The notes beneath the pieces are model-generated. The model saw nothing but the letters and a program-made list of their open reading frames with translations, did not search any database and was not told where the DNA came from. A stretch of DNA of 64,000 nt, taken from assembly GCA_029959285.1 (NCBI GenBank), contig JASCOE010000001.1, positions 372,001 through 436,000 of the forward strand. Reading direction: 5' to 3'. Position numbers and translations under genes: made by a program. This DNA comes from Flavobacteriaceae bacterium PS02337. GTDB taxonomy: Bacteria; Bacteroidota; Bacteroidia; Flavobacteriales; Flavobacteriaceae. Position 1 is the first letter of the stretch, and the number at the start of each line of letters is the position of its first letter. This document shows positions 8,742 to 18,208 of this stretch, one piece after another.

Positions 8742-8884
8742 AATAAATCTTTTTAATTCCCTACTCTTAAGGCTTTTCAGTTACTCCGTTTGTTCTTTTT
8801 AACAGAGTGCAAGATTACTGACTTCATCAACGCTTGATAGGAACTAGAAGTTTTTATTATATTAAAAAAAGACATTTTTGCGCA

Positions 8885-8919
8885 TAAAAAAATCCCATTC
8901 ATTTCTGAATGGGATTTTT
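8885..8919 (-). terminator. Terminator after the TM2 gene
   Basis: AAATCCCATTCATTTCTGAATGGGATTT hairpin flanked by A and T tracts, between the two small membrane protein genes and just beyond the TM2 stop codon. Confidence 0.8.
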
Positions 8920-8936
8920 ACATATTTTTATTTTTA

Positions 8937-9209
8937 TTAAAACCAGCCTTTATAACCTCTTTGATAGGTTTGGTAAAATTCTTGATCTGATTTTGTTAAG
9001 TAGATAATTCCTTCTATAATTCCGATAATACCGCCAATTCCGAACAAAAGACCTAAAAGAAGCTGAATTATTCCTTCTTTAGTATAACCCAAGTAGAATT
9101 TGTGAATTCCCAAATAGCCTACTAATATTGCTAGAATTCCAGCAATAATTTTTTTGTTTTCCTCCTGGTAACGCGGATTATTCCAGTCTTCTCTTTTTGT
9201 ATTCTCCAT
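8937..9209 (-). CDS. TM2 domain membrane protein
   Basis: A 90-residue protein. After a short polar N-terminus (MENTKREDWNN) come two membrane helices in the TM2 arrangement: KKIIAGILAILVGYLGIHKF, then YLGYTKEGIIQLLLGLLFG. The TM2 family is found next to varied partners and has no agreed function in bacteria. The next gene downstream, DUF805, is also a small membrane protein but has its own terminator, so they need not be one operon. Confidence 0.88.
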   Translation of the reverse strand: MENTKREDWNNPRYQEENKKIIAGILAILVGYLGIHKFYLGYTKEGIIQLLLGLLFGIGGIIGIIEGIIYLTKSDQEFYQTYQRGYKGWF

Positions 9210-9374
9210 TTTATTCTCTTTAGAGTTAATAATAGTGTTTTGAAATTATACAAAATCTAAATTAAAAGACAAGCATCTAATTTAAAGCTTAACAATATTA
9301 TTAAAAATTAAGAAATAAATCTAATTTAATGCATTGGAGTTTTATAAATTAATACTGACAATAACAAAAACTTA

Positions 9375-10322
9375 TTATTTATTATAAACCGCTTTTATTT
9401 TGTCTACAATTACTTGAGCCAAACGTTCGTGACTTTCAAAAGTCCATCCTGCAATATGAGGCGTTAGTAAAACATTTTTCGCTTGCAAAAGATACTGAAA
9501 TGCTTCTGGCGTATTTTTATCCTGAAAAAGTGTTTCAAACGAAAGTTTTTCATACTCTAAAACATCCAAACCTGCGCCTAAAACCTTTTTTGCTTTCATA
9601 GCTTCAACCAAATCGGCCGTAACTATGTTTTTACCGCGCGAAGTATTTATGATCCAAAATGGCTTTTTAAATGCATTTATAAAGTCACTGTTAACCATTT
9701 TATCTGTTTCTGGTGTCCAAGGAAGGTGAAGACTTAAAACGTCTGTTTTTTCACGTAATTCTTCCAACGAAACCTGTTTGGCATTTTCATCTCCAACGTT
9801 GTCTAAAATATCATAACATAAAACCTCCGAATCAAAACCTCTTAATTTTTTAGCGAAAGCTTTTCCCATATTCCCGTAACCGATAATTCCGACTGTTTTT
9901 AAATCCAGTTCGTGCCCGCGATTGCTTTCGCGATTCCATTGTCCGGCTTTTACTTCAGCATCGGCTTGATTTAAATTATTAAATAAAGATAAAATTACGC
10001 CCAACGAATGTTCTGCAACAGCGTTGCGATTACCTTCAGGAGCAGCAATTAGATGAATTCCTTTCGAAGAAGCATACTCACAATCAATACTTTCTAAGCC
10101 TGCGCCGACTCTTGCGATAAATTGCAACTTTGTTGCACTGTCTAAAAATGTCTTATCAATCTTGAAACGGCTGCGAATTACGATTCCGTTATAATCTTGA
10201 ATTTTTGCCTCTATTTCTTCTTTTGAAGAATTGAAATCAGCGTGATTTTCGAAACCAGCTTCTTCCAATTGATTCCATAAAACTGGATTATTGCTGTCGA
10301 TATGAAGAATTTTTATGCTCAT
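9375..10322 (-). CDS. D-2-hydroxyacid dehydrogenase (SerA-like)
   Basis: A 315-residue NAD-dependent D-isomer 2-hydroxyacid dehydrogenase, related to phosphoglycerate dehydrogenase but without ACT domain. Seen: LQFIARVGAGLESIDCEY, the Rossmann motif TVGIIGYGNMGKAFAKKL, LSLHLPWTPET, INTSRGKNIV (catalytic Arg region), and LLTPHIAGWT with the catalytic His. The longer open frame begins at 10406, but MSIKILHID at 10322 is the typical N-terminus, and a promoter element lies at 10346-10353. It could be a 3-phosphoglycerate dehydrogenase for serine synthesis or a general 2-oxoacid reductase; neighbours do not decide. Confidence 0.85.
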   Translation of the reverse strand: MSIKILHIDSNNPVLWNQLEEAGFENHADFNSSKEEIEAKIQDYNGIVIRSRFKIDKTFLDSATKLQFIARVGAGLESIDCEYASSKGIHLIAAPEGNRNAVAEHSLGVILSLFNNLNQADAEVKAGQWNRESNRGHELDLKTVGIIGYGNMGKAFAKKLRGFDSEVLCYDILDNVGDENAKQVSLEELREKTDVLSLHLPWTPETDKMVNSDFINAFKKPFWIINTSRGKNIVTADLVEAMKAKKVLGAGLDVLEYEKLSFETLFQDKNTPEAFQYLLQAKNVLLTPHIAGWTFESHERLAQVIVDKIKAVYNK

Positions 10323-10345
10323 TTTATGTTGAATTTTATAGAAAA

Positions 10346-10353
10346 CAAAAATA
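10346..10353 (-). promoter_or_regulatory. Promoter -7 element for the hydroxyacid dehydrogenase gene
   Basis: Reads TATTTTTG on the minus strand, 23 bases upstream of the chosen start. It overlaps the upstream extension of the open frame and so argues against the longer protein. Confidence 0.5.
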
Positions 10354-10414
10354 CGGTTAATTTGATTTCGCAAAGTCGCAAAGCCACAAAGTTTTTTATT
10401 GAACATATTTTTTT

Positions 10415-10422
10415 TAACTTTG
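10415..10422 (+). promoter_or_regulatory. Promoter -7 element for nhaA
   Basis: TAACTTTG, about 53 bases upstream of the nhaA ATG. Exact match to TAnnTTTG. Confidence 0.5.
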
Positions 10423-10475
10423 AAAGTATTGGATTTCTACAATCCGTTCTCTAAATCTTCAGAAAATCTTCCGCA

Positions 10476-11636
10476 ATGAAATTAACCAAGACTTTTAAAG
10501 CCTTTTTTGAAAACGAAAAATCAGGAGGAATTATCTTGCTCTTTGTTACGCTTTTATCACTTTATCTCGCCAACTCTTCTTTTCAATTGCCATATGTTGC
10601 TTTTTGGGAAAAAGAAATTGCAGGACATTCTATAACCCATTGGATCAACGACGGATTAATGACGATTTTCTTTCTCTTAATCGGATTAGAACTGGAACGA
10701 GAAATTTATCATGGGGAATTATCTAATTTCAAAAATGCATCTTTACCCATAATGGCTGCTTTTGGTGGAATGTTGGTTCCTGCAGCGATATTTTTGGTTT
10801 TAAATTACGGAACTACAACGCAAAACGGAGCAGGAATTCCGATGGCAACCGATATTGCTTTTGCAATTGGTATTTTATCGCTTTTAGGAAACAGAGTTCC
10901 AGCTTCTCTAAAAGTGTTTTTAACCGCTTTGGCCGTTATTGACGATTTGGGCGCTATAATCGTTATTGCGATTTTCTACACGACTTCGATTTCTTTTTTA
11001 AATCTCGGAATTGCACTTGGCGTCTGGATCATTTTATTTGTTTTGAATCGAATGAAAATTCACAATCTCATTCCGTATCTCGTTGGCGGCGTAATTATGT
11101 GGTATTTTATGCTTAATTCTGGCGTTCATGCTACGATAACTGGAGTCATTTTAGCATTTGTTATTCCGTTTGGCGATGGCGGCGAAAAAACATCATCTTA
11201 TAAATTACAGCATTTTCTACATCAGCCTGTTGCCTTTTTTATATTGCCTTTGTTTGCTGTTGCAAATACCGCTTTGACAATAGAATCAAACTGGCATGAA
11301 GGTTTAAATCATTCAAATACTTACGGAATTATCCTCGGACTTGTAGTTGGAAAACCGCTGGGAATTTTACTTTTCTCTTCTGTTGGTGTAACTTCTGGTT
11401 TATGCATTTTACCGAAAAACTTAAAATGGGCGCATATTCTAGGCGCAGGAATGCTCGGCGGAATAGGTTTTACGATGTCAATTTTCATTACCGTTTTGGC
11501 TTTCAAAAACCCAGAAGTAATTGTTTTTTCTAAAATTGCCATTTTAATCGCTTCATTCTTAGCTGGACTTTTTGGATTTGTTTATTTGAAATATGTCTTG
11601 AATAAAAAACATAATAATTTGCTCGATTATGAATAA
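10476..11636 (+). CDS. nhaA: Na+/H+ antiporter NhaA
   Basis: A 386-residue inner-membrane antiporter that exchanges sodium for protons. About 11-12 hydrophobic segments are seen. Signature parts are NDGLMTIFFLLIGLELERE, PMATDIAFAIGILSLLGNRV, and the ion-binding LTALAVIDDLGAIIVIAIFY with the paired Asp residues. The C-terminal MLGGIGFTMSIFI segment is also typical. Length matches the family. The stop codon overlaps the start of the next lipoprotein gene by 8 bases, so the two are probably co-transcribed. Confidence 0.97.
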   Translation: MKLTKTFKAFFENEKSGGIILLFVTLLSLYLANSSFQLPYVAFWEKEIAGHSITHWINDGLMTIFFLLIGLELEREIYHGELSNFKNASLPIMAAFGGMLVPAAIFLVLNYGTTTQNGAGIPMATDIAFAIGILSLLGNRVPASLKVFLTALAVIDDLGAIIVIAIFYTTSISFLNLGIALGVWIILFVLNRMKIHNLIPYLVGGVIMWYFMLNSGVHATITGVILAFVIPFGDGGEKTSSYKLQHFLHQPVAFFILPLFAVANTALTIESNWHEGLNHSNTYGIILGLVVGKPLGILLFSSVGVTSGLCILPKNLKWAHILGAGMLGGIGFTMSIFITVLAFKNPEVIVFSKIAILIASFLAGLFGFVYLKYVLNKKHNNLLDYE

Positions 11637-12123
11637 AATTCAAATCTTTATATTTTCATTTTACTTGATTTTAACCGCGTGTAATCAGAAAGCAGAAACA
11701 ATTCCTGTTGCTGAAAATTCAAAAAATGAAATTATAGACACAGAGAAACATTCAAAAGATGAAATTGAAGGAACTTATCAAGCTGATGGCTGTGATTTTT
11801 CTATAATTATTTCAAAAATAAAAAATGATTATCACTATAATTTCAAAACTAATGTTCGCACTTTAAAAGGAAAAGCGACGTATTCTAAAAATAGTTCGGG
11901 CGAAAAACATATTACTTTAGAAGGAATTCAATGGGATGAATACGAAGGAGATATCAGCAACGAAAATGATTCGATTCCTCAAAAAGAATTAGAAATCCCA
12001 GTTGGAATTGATGCTTTGTACGTAAAAGATACTTTGACAATTCAGAATTATGGAAATGCGATGAATTCGTATACCAAGATTTCAGAATGTGGGTTGAAGT
12101 ATATTCAGCTTATAAAAAAGTAA
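11629..12123 (+). CDS. Small lipoprotein of unknown function
   Basis: A 164-residue protein with a signal peptide and lipobox (YLILTACNQ, Cys18). The mature part is hydrophilic and probably beta-rich, with GTYQADGCDFSIIISKIKND and three further Cys-containing spots. I do not recognise the family. It overlaps the end of nhaA by 8 bases and is followed after 18 bases by the cytochrome gene, so it belongs to the same likely transcript. A role in envelope ion or redox homeostasis would be speculation. Confidence 0.8.
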   Translation: MNKIQIFIFSFYLILTACNQKAETIPVAENSKNEIIDTEKHSKDEIEGTYQADGCDFSIIISKIKNDYHYNFKTNVRTLKGKATYSKNSSGEKHITLEGIQWDEYEGDISNENDSIPQKELEIPVGIDALYVKDTLTIQNYGNAMNSYTKISECGLKYIQLIKK

Positions 12124-12141
12124 CAGCTTAAAAACTAAAAA

Positions 12142-12558
12142 GTGAAGAGAATTCGACAAATCCTTTTTATCTCAATTTCATCTATAATTCTATTAGTTGG
12201 ATTAATTTTCTATGAAATAAAAACATATAAGGCGCCTGAAAACTGGTATTGTCAAATGCCAGTTCCTGCTTTTTGTGGCACACCAAACCTATCTGAAAAC
12301 CAAGAAAAAGGAAGAGAAATATTCAATTCGAACTGTGCTGCTTGCCATAAACTTGATGCCAAAAGTACTGGACCAGCGTTACGAGGTATAGATTCTTTGG
12401 TTTTTGCAAAATGGCTGATCGATAAAAATCATAAAATAGACAGTTCTAAAATTGAAGAATTTGGAATTGATTATCACAGAGTGGCATTCAAAGAATCCCT
12501 GAAAGAAAAAGATTTAGAGTCAATAATAAATTATTGCTCAATAAAACGTGATTATTAA
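12142..12558 (+). CDS. Membrane-anchored c-type cytochrome
   Basis: A 138-residue protein beginning at GTG, 18 bases after the preceding gene. A membrane helix (about residues 7-23) anchors a periplasmic domain with the haem c motif CAACH (65-69), followed by STGPALRGI typical of class I cytochromes. No methionine occurs after the haem motif, so the usual distal Met ligand is missing; His112 (DYHRVAF) sits about where it would be. Two extra Cys residues (37, 45) precede the haem site. It likely carries electrons in the periplasm; its partner is unknown. Confidence 0.82.
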   Translation: MKRIRQILFISISSIILLVGLIFYEIKTYKAPENWYCQMPVPAFCGTPNLSENQEKGREIFNSNCAACHKLDAKSTGPALRGIDSLVFAKWLIDKNHKIDSSKIEEFGIDYHRVAFKESLKEKDLESIINYCSIKRDY

Positions 12559-12566
12559 CCTCTAAA

Positions 12567-12604
12567 AAAAATCCAAACCCCAACAAAATTGGAATTTGGA
12601 TTTT
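12567..12604. terminator. Bidirectional terminator between the cytochrome gene and proC
   Basis: AAAATCCAAA and TTTGGATTTT arms (12568-12577 and 12595-12604) form a stem between two convergent genes. A and T runs on either side suit both directions. Confidence 0.7.
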
Positions 12605-12625
12605 CTATATCGAAATTTTAATTTC

Positions 12626-13402
12626 TTACCCTTTAATCTGTTTCAAAGAAGTCTTAATTCCTTTAATTAAAGATGAACTGAAACCATTGTGTTCCATTTC
12701 ATTTAAACCGACAATTGTACAGCCTTGTGGCGTTGTTACACGGTCAATTAATTGTTCTGGATGCACACGCTCTTCTAAAAGCATTTTTGCCGCTCCTTTT
12801 ACCGTTTGAGCCGCAATTGCCAAAGCGGTATTAGAATCAAAACCGATTTCGATTCCTGCTTGCATAGACGCGCGAATGTAACGTAATGCATAAGCTGTTC
12901 CGCACGCACCTAAAACGGTTGCTGCGTCCATTAATTTTTCGTCGATTACCGGAGCTGTTCCTAAATCTTGAAACAAATCGACAATTGGCGAAGCATTTAC
13001 TGCATATTTTTCTGGAAAAGAAATACAAGTTGCCGACTCTCCAAACTGCGCTGCAATATTGGGCATAATTCGCACAACCGGATATTCGTTATTGGTTTTC
13101 GTTTGAAGCACATCCAAAGACAATCCGCTCACTGCTGAAGCAATTGTTTTGTTTTGAATAACAGGTAGAATTTCAGCCAAAACAGTATCAACTTGATACG
13201 GCTTTATCGTTAAAATTACAACATCTGCTTCTTGAATATTGTGTTTATTATCGTTAGAAACGGTAATTCCGTATTCAGACAAATATTGAATACTTCCTAT
13301 ATTTCTTCTTGTGACAGTAACTTGGTTGTTTTTCGAGAATTTAGCAATTCCCAAGGCAATAGAAACCCCAAGGTTTCCTCCTCCAATAATGTGTACTTTC
13401 AT
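12626..13402 (-). CDS. proC: Pyrroline-5-carboxylate reductase (divergent)
   Basis: A 258-residue protein with the P5C reductase layout: N-terminal Rossmann motif HIIGGGNLGVSIALGIA, VVILTIKPYQVD, VVRIMPNIAAQFG, and a C-terminal dimerisation helix region ending RVTTPQGCTIVGLNEMEHNG. The enzyme makes proline from pyrroline-5-carboxylate with NAD(P)H. Oddities: the usual SGSGPAY segment reads LGACGTAY, and the TSPGGTT segment reads TTPQGCT. These lie at the substrate site, so either the protein is a divergent ProC or it reduces a related imine. It is monocistronic. Confidence 0.82.
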   Translation of the reverse strand: MKVHIIGGGNLGVSIALGIAKFSKNNQVTVTRRNIGSIQYLSEYGITVSNDNKHNIQEADVVILTIKPYQVDTVLAEILPVIQNKTIASAVSGLSLDVLQTKTNNEYPVVRIMPNIAAQFGESATCISFPEKYAVNASPIVDLFQDLGTAPVIDEKLMDAATVLGACGTAYALRYIRASMQAGIEIGFDSNTALAIAAQTVKGAAKMLLEERVHPEQLIDRVTTPQGCTIVGLNEMEHNGFSSSLIKGIKTSLKQIKG

Positions 13403-13513
13403 TCTGGCTGGCTTTAATTAATTGTGACTGATAAATAGCATTTTTTCCGCCTGTAAATTACGTAGATTTTAGAGATTTTAAATCACTGTTATCTCTTAAT
13501 TTGTGGCAAAAAT

Positions 13514-14863
13514 CTAAAATCCAAGAATTAAGTTTGCTACTCCAAAGTAGAGCATAATTCCAAATACATCGTTGGTTGTCGTGATAAACGGACCAGTAGC
13601 AATTGCGGGGTCAATTTTGTTTTTGTTGAGGAAAAGCGGCACTAAAGTCCCTAAAGTTGCAGCAAAAAGAATTACCACAATCATAGAAATTGAAATAGCA
13701 AAACCGACCAAATACTGCTGATACATTACAGAATGATATCCTAATAAAAGCAACGAAATAATACTTCCAGAAATCATCGAAACCGTAATTTCTTTAGTAA
13801 AATAAGCACGGCTAAAATCTTTTAAAGTTCCATTTGCCAAACCTTGCACTACAATTGCTGATGCTTGAACACCAATATTTCCCGCTGTAGCAGAAAGTAA
13901 AGGCACAAAAATAATTAAAGTTGAATATTTTTGAAACGTCGCTTCGTTCCCTTTTAAAACAAAAGATGCTACGATCTCGATTACCATTCCTATTAAAAGC
14001 CAAGGTAAACGCGCTTTTGTCAACTCGTAAACGCTGTCATTCGATTCTACGTCTTGTGTAATACCCGCTGCTAATTGGTAATCTTTATCGGCTTCTTCCT
14101 TTATTACGTCTAAAATATCATCAATAGTAATTCTTCCAACCAATCGGCCTAATTCATCAACAACCGGAATTGCCTCCAAATCGTATTTTTGCATGATACG
14201 AGCGACTTCAACGTCTTCCGTATCAACATTTACAAAATTTAATTTTCTAATATAAACTTCGCCAATTTGGGTTTTGGTCGAAGAAGTCAATAAATCTTTA
14301 AGAGAAAGTCTTCCTTTTAGTCGGTTTTCATCATCAACTACATAAATAGAATGTACTCTGGATACGTTTTCTGCCTGAATTCTCATTTCTTTCACACAGG
14401 TTAAGACATTCCAGTTTTCATTTACTTTTACAAGCTCTTTTCCCATCAAACCACCAGCCGTATTTTCGTCGTAACGCAAAAGATCAACAATATCTTTAGC
14501 GTGTTCAACATCTAATATTTCTGAGATTACCTCTGCTTTTATTTCTTGCGAAAGTTCAGCAATAATGTCGGCAGCATCATTGGTTTCAAGCTCATCAAGC
14601 TCTTCTGCAATTTCTTTTGGTGAAAGTCGGCTTAAGATGTTTTCACGAAGATCTTCTTCTAATTCAAGAAGAATTTCTGCTGTTTTATCACTATCTAAAA
14701 CCTTAAAGATATAAGTTGCCTCGTCGAAATCTAATTCATCTAAGATTTCGGCAATATCGGCGTGGTGCAAATCATTAAGTAAAACTTCAAGCTCATTGTC
14801 GTTTTTCTTATTGATAAGATCTTCTAACTGATGTATAAATTCTTTACTAACTTTGAACTCCAT
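13514..14863 (-). CDS. mgtE: Magnesium transporter MgtE
   Basis: A 449-residue Mg2+ channel. Domain order is standard: N-terminal MgtE_N superhelix ([18 protein letters not shown]), a CBS pair ([19 protein letters not shown] and [20 protein letters not shown]), then five membrane helices with [19 protein letters not shown], which lines the pore. The CBS and N domains gate the channel by cytosolic Mg2+. The start codon lies 17 bases inside the end of rsmA, so translation is probably coupled. Confidence 0.95.
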   Translation of the reverse strand: MEFKVSKEFIHQLEDLINKKNDNELEVLLNDLHHADIAEILDELDFDEATYIFKVLDSDKTAEILLELEEDLRENILSRLSPKEIAEELDELETNDAADIIAELSQEIKAEVISEILDVEHAKDIVDLLRYDENTAGGLMGKELVKVNENWNVLTCVKEMRIQAENVSRVHSIYVVDDENRLKGRLSLKDLLTSSTKTQIGEVYIRKLNFVNVDTEDVEVARIMQKYDLEAIPVVDELGRLVGRITIDDILDVIKEEADKDYQLAAGITQDVESNDSVYELTKARLPWLLIGMVIEIVASFVLKGNEATFQKYSTLIIFVPLLSATAGNIGVQASAIVVQGLANGTLKDFSRAYFTKEITVSMISGSIISLLLLGYHSVMYQQYLVGFAISISMIVVILFAATLGTLVPLFLNKNKIDPAIATGPFITTTNDVFGIMLYFGVANLILGF

Positions 14864-15632
14864 CGGCTTCTATTTTTTGAGTTAGTTCAATAAATTCATC
14901 GACACTTAACTGCTCGGGACGTTTATCAAAGATAGTGTCTTCTCGCAATTTGTCTGATAAATTTAATGTTTTCAAACTGTTACGTAATGTTTTTCGTCTC
15001 TGCTGAAAAGCCGTTTTTACAACGGTAAAAAATAACTTTTCACCACAAGGAAGACTATAATCTTCCTTTCGGGTCATTTTCATCACACCCGATTTCACCT
15101 TGGGCGGAGGAATAAAAACATTTTCGTCTACAGTAAACAAATACTCAGTAGTATAGAAAGCCTGTGCTAAAACGGATAAGATTCCGTAAGCCTTTGAGCC
15201 TTTTTTCTCGCAGATTCGCTCTGCAACCTCCTTTTGAAACATTCCAGAAAACTCAGGAATCTGATCTCTAAACTCTAATGTTCTAAAAACAATTTGAGTC
15301 GAAATGTTATAAGGAAAGTTACCAATAATAGCGAACTGCTTATTTTCGTAAACTTGATTTATATTGTATTTCAGGAAGTCTTCTGAAATAATTTTATCTT
15401 TTAATTTTGGATAATTGGCATCCAAATACGCAACAGACTCGGTATCAATCTCGATTACTCGAGTAATAATGGGTTTGTCAAGTAAATATTTAGTAAGCAC
15501 ACCCATCCCTGGTCCTATTTCTAAAACCTCATCGTACCCTTTTAGACTTAAAGTATCGGCAATTGCTTTTGCAATGCTTTCGTCTTTAAGAAAGTGCTGT
15601 CCTAAATGTTTTTTGGCTTTTACTTTTTCCAT
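14847..15632 (-). CDS. rsmA: 16S rRNA dimethyladenosine transferase RsmA (KsgA)
   Basis: A 261-residue methyltransferase that dimethylates A1518/A1519 of 16S rRNA. It shows [15 protein letters not shown] at the N-terminus, the SAM-binding motif [16 protein letters not shown], the adenine-binding [13 protein letters not shown] (NxPY), and the C-terminal [20 protein letters not shown]. It overlaps mgtE by 17 bases and is the upstream gene of that pair. A TAnnTTTG element lies just ahead of it. Confidence 0.97.
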   Translation of the reverse strand: MEKVKAKKHLGQHFLKDESIAKAIADTLSLKGYDEVLEIGPGMGVLTKYLLDKPIITRVIEIDTESVAYLDANYPKLKDKIISEDFLKYNINQVYENKQFAIIGNFPYNISTQIVFRTLEFRDQIPEFSGMFQKEVAERICEKKGSKAYGILSVLAQAFYTTEYLFTVDENVFIPPPKVKSGVMKMTRKEDYSLPCGEKLFFTVVKTAFQQRRKTLRNSLKTLNLSDKLREDTIFDKRPEQLSVDEFIELTQKIEADGVQS

Positions 15633-15658
15633 TTCATTTCTTGTTTGCCGCGAGGGCG

Positions 15659-15666
15659 CAAAAGTA
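15659..15666 (-). promoter_or_regulatory. Promoter -7 element for rsmA-mgtE
   Basis: Reads TACTTTTG on the minus strand, 26 bases before the rsmA start codon. Confidence 0.5.
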
Positions 15667-15797
15667 TTCTTTTTGCATTAAAGACTCAAAGCTTATTGAA
15701 CTTATTTTGCCACTAAGTATCGAAGACACAAAGTTTTTATTGTTTTCTCTTCATTAAAAAACTGAAAACTGAGACCGCGACTGAAAACTAAAAAATT

Positions 15798-16109
15798 TTA
15801 GTGTTCCGAAATAACTTCTAATTCTGTTCTAAAAGAAAGCATCTTATCTGCAAATAAACCTAAAGCTTCTCTGTGAAATTCTGGTTCATCTTCGATATAA
15901 AACTTGTCTAAAGTTTCTTTGCTATCTGTTACATATTGCGTAGAATAAGTTATTCCGCCCATTTCTTCTTCAACCAAAACTTTTACAATTCGTGCAGAAG
16001 AAAACTTCTGAGTTGCTAAAATTTCTGGTATGTGTTTTTCCTGCATCCATTTTAACCATTGGTCGTGAACGCTTTCGTGTATGTTTGTGGTAACGTTGTA
16101 AATAATCAT
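15798..16109 (-). CDS. DUF4286 family protein
   Basis: A 103-residue cytosolic protein matching DUF4286: MIIYNVTTNIHESVHDQWLK at the N-terminus, then WMQEKHIPEILATQKF, and the ferredoxin-like strand pattern ending FADKMLSFRTELEVI. The fold resembles small alpha/beta-barrel dimers; function is unknown. It sits between the TPR gene and rsmA on the same strand, a context consistent with a shared transcript, although repeat words fill both gaps. Confidence 0.85.
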   Translation of the reverse strand: MIIYNVTTNIHESVHDQWLKWMQEKHIPEILATQKFSSARIVKVLVEEEMGGITYSTQYVTDSKETLDKFYIEDEPEFHREALGLFADKMLSFRTELEVISEH

Positions 16110-16256
16110 TTTTTCTAAGGTTCTGAGACACTAAGATTCTAAGGTTCTGAGTTTTTTCCTCTTCCCACTTAAATCTTTTTAAATCATCATTTTACTAATA
16201 TATTTTTTTTGTTGTTTATTCGATTAAACAGTTAAACAATTAACCGATTAAACCAA

Positions 16257-18038
16257 CTATAAATTCTTATCTCCTCTTAACTCGCGGTATTTTTTTCTGG
16301 CATCGACGAAGTAAATACTGTCTTGATGGTTGAAAATTACCTTTTCATATAAAGGTTTTGCCTTTTCTGTATCTTTTAATTCGTCGTTGTAAATTTCTGC
16401 TGAGAAAAACAACGCTTCGTCAACATAAATTCCGTCGCTGTGATTGTCTATGATTTGCTGATATTGGCTTAAAGCCGAAGCATAATCCTTCTGACTTTCA
16501 AATACTTTCCCTAAACGCAACAATGTTACAGCTTCTATTTCTTGTCCTTTAAAGGTTTTTAAAATGTTGTGAAACTGCGTAATTGCTTCTGCTTTTTTAT
16601 TTTGATAAATTAAAAAATCGCCTTTTGCAAATTGTTTCAGCGCCACTTGAGTTGAATCTGCTGCGGTATTATCATTAATTAAAAGAAAATATTCCAGAGC
16701 ATCGTTGGCAATTAATTGCGTATTGGCGGCTTTTAATTCTTTGAATTGTTTATTCGCCCATTCAAAATCGCCTTTGTAATAACTTGTTTTTGCTGCTTTC
16801 AAACTCGCCTCGTGCGCCATAACATCATTCTTTAAATCCAATTGAATTTGCGAATAATAAATCAACGCTTGATTGTATTTTTCTTCCAAAAGCAAAATAT
16901 CAGCCAGTTCCATTTTAGCATCGGCTTTTTGATATTCGTTTAAATTTAAATCTAAAGCCTTTTTGACAACTGCCTTCCCTTCTTCTGTCTTTTTCAAATT
17001 AAAAGCTAGAAAATGAGCTTGAATAAGCTGCAAAGATAAGCTAAAAGGATTGATTTCGTAAGTTGCTAACAATTGCTTTAATTCTTGATCAATTGCTGGA
17101 TATTCTTTTTCGTCTGCTTTTTTGATTTTAATCTGCATTAAATTTGCATTCGACTGAATCAATAAATCTAAATCTTTAGTGTTTTGAAGAATGAAAGTCA
17201 GGATTTCTACTGCGGTTTCATCATCATCTTCATTCATAGCAAACTGACTCAGATTTACAATGCTTAACAACGATTCTGGTTCGCGTTTGTAAATGGCTTT
17301 TTCTTGAATAAACGCTTTCCCGAATTCTTTTTGCTGTACATAAAACCAGCTTAAATAATGATTCCAGAAAACGTCTTGATCTTTTTGAGTTTTTAAGATT
17401 AATGCTTTTCGCATTGCATCTTTAAAAGCTGTATTATCCGTTTCACCATTCATAAAACGCGACAATTGTGTCTGAATCAAACTCGTATTCTGCGGATTTG
17501 TAAAAGATTCTGTCAACAGTAAATCGATCATTAAATCGGTTTTTCCCAATTGACCGTACAACATTCCGATTTGAAAATTAAAATTGAAATTCGGTTGAAC
17601 TTGCATTGCAGTTTGATACGCTTTTAAAGCATATTCTAACAATACTTTTTTCTCAAATGAATTGGCAATTCCGTAAACATCGTTCGGATTTACCTTTATT
17701 TTTTCGATGGCTTGTTCGTAGTAACTTTTAGCTTTCGAATCGTTTTTCTGTAATTGAAAATTATATCCCAATTCAACTAAAAAAACACCTTGTTTGTAAC
17801 GATTGAAACGTTCTTGAATTGCTTTATCTGCATTAGCAAACTGTTGTAATTGTTGGTAACAATCGATAGTTCGCAAAAAATATTGTGTATTGGAAGGCGC
17901 GCTTTTTAAAAGTTCTTCGTAACTGATTTTAGCTTTTTCAAAATCTCCTTTGTCGTAGTAATATTGAGCAAGTTGCTCGTTTTGACCAAATGCAAAACCA
18001 GAATATAATAAAACGATACAAATCAATATGTTTCTCAT
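16257..18038 (-). CDS. Secreted tetratricopeptide-repeat protein
   Basis: A 593-residue protein with a signal peptide (MRNILICIVLLYSGFAFGQ) and TPR units along nearly all of its length: LAQYYYDKGDFEKAKISYEE at the start, ALKAYQTAMQVQPNFNFNFQ in the middle, and ASALSQYQQIIDNHSDGIYV near the end. It should be periplasmic or outer-membrane associated and act as a protein-interaction scaffold. No catalytic domain is visible. Its partner cannot be named. Confidence 0.85.
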   Translation of the reverse strand: MRNILICIVLLYSGFAFGQNEQLAQYYYDKGDFEKAKISYEELLKSAPSNTQYFLRTIDCYQQLQQFANADKAIQERFNRYKQGVFLVELGYNFQLQKNDSKAKSYYEQAIEKIKVNPNDVYGIANSFEKKVLLEYALKAYQTAMQVQPNFNFNFQIGMLYGQLGKTDLMIDLLLTESFTNPQNTSLIQTQLSRFMNGETDNTAFKDAMRKALILKTQKDQDVFWNHYLSWFYVQQKEFGKAFIQEKAIYKREPESLLSIVNLSQFAMNEDDDETAVEILTFILQNTKDLDLLIQSNANLMQIKIKKADEKEYPAIDQELKQLLATYEINPFSLSLQLIQAHFLAFNLKKTEEGKAVVKKALDLNLNEYQKADAKMELADILLLEEKYNQALIYYSQIQLDLKNDVMAHEASLKAAKTSYYKGDFEWANKQFKELKAANTQLIANDALEYFLLINDNTAADSTQVALKQFAKGDFLIYQNKKAEAITQFHNILKTFKGQEIEAVTLLRLGKVFESQKDYASALSQYQQIIDNHSDGIYVDEALFFSAEIYNDELKDTEKAKPLYEKVIFNHQDSIYFVDARKKYRELRGDKNL

Positions 18039-18100
18039 ATCTTTTAGTTTTCAATTGCAGTTCTTAAGTCTCCAGTCGCAGTCGCAGTTTTCACTCTTAC

Positions 18101-18208
18101 AAACTGTAAACTGTCACTGTTAACTGTGACTTTTCGAGTTTTCAGTCTCAGTTTTCAGTCTCATTAAACTGTAAACTGTCACTGTTAACTGCGACTTTTC
18201 GAGTTTTC
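18101..18208. repeat. Two 43-bp direct repeats, one inside the lgt 3' end
   Basis: Copies at 18101-18143 and 18166-18208 differ at one base. The second copy lies within the lgt coding sequence and encodes part of its C-terminal tail. The words (CAGTTTTCAGTC, ACTGTTAACTG) recur at 19021-19083 upstream of lgt and near 15765-15790. Confidence 0.9.

Noticed and set aside
18101-18208. Frameshift or pseudogene in lgt
   Set aside because: The whole catalytic protein is intact; only the tail is changed by repeat sequence.
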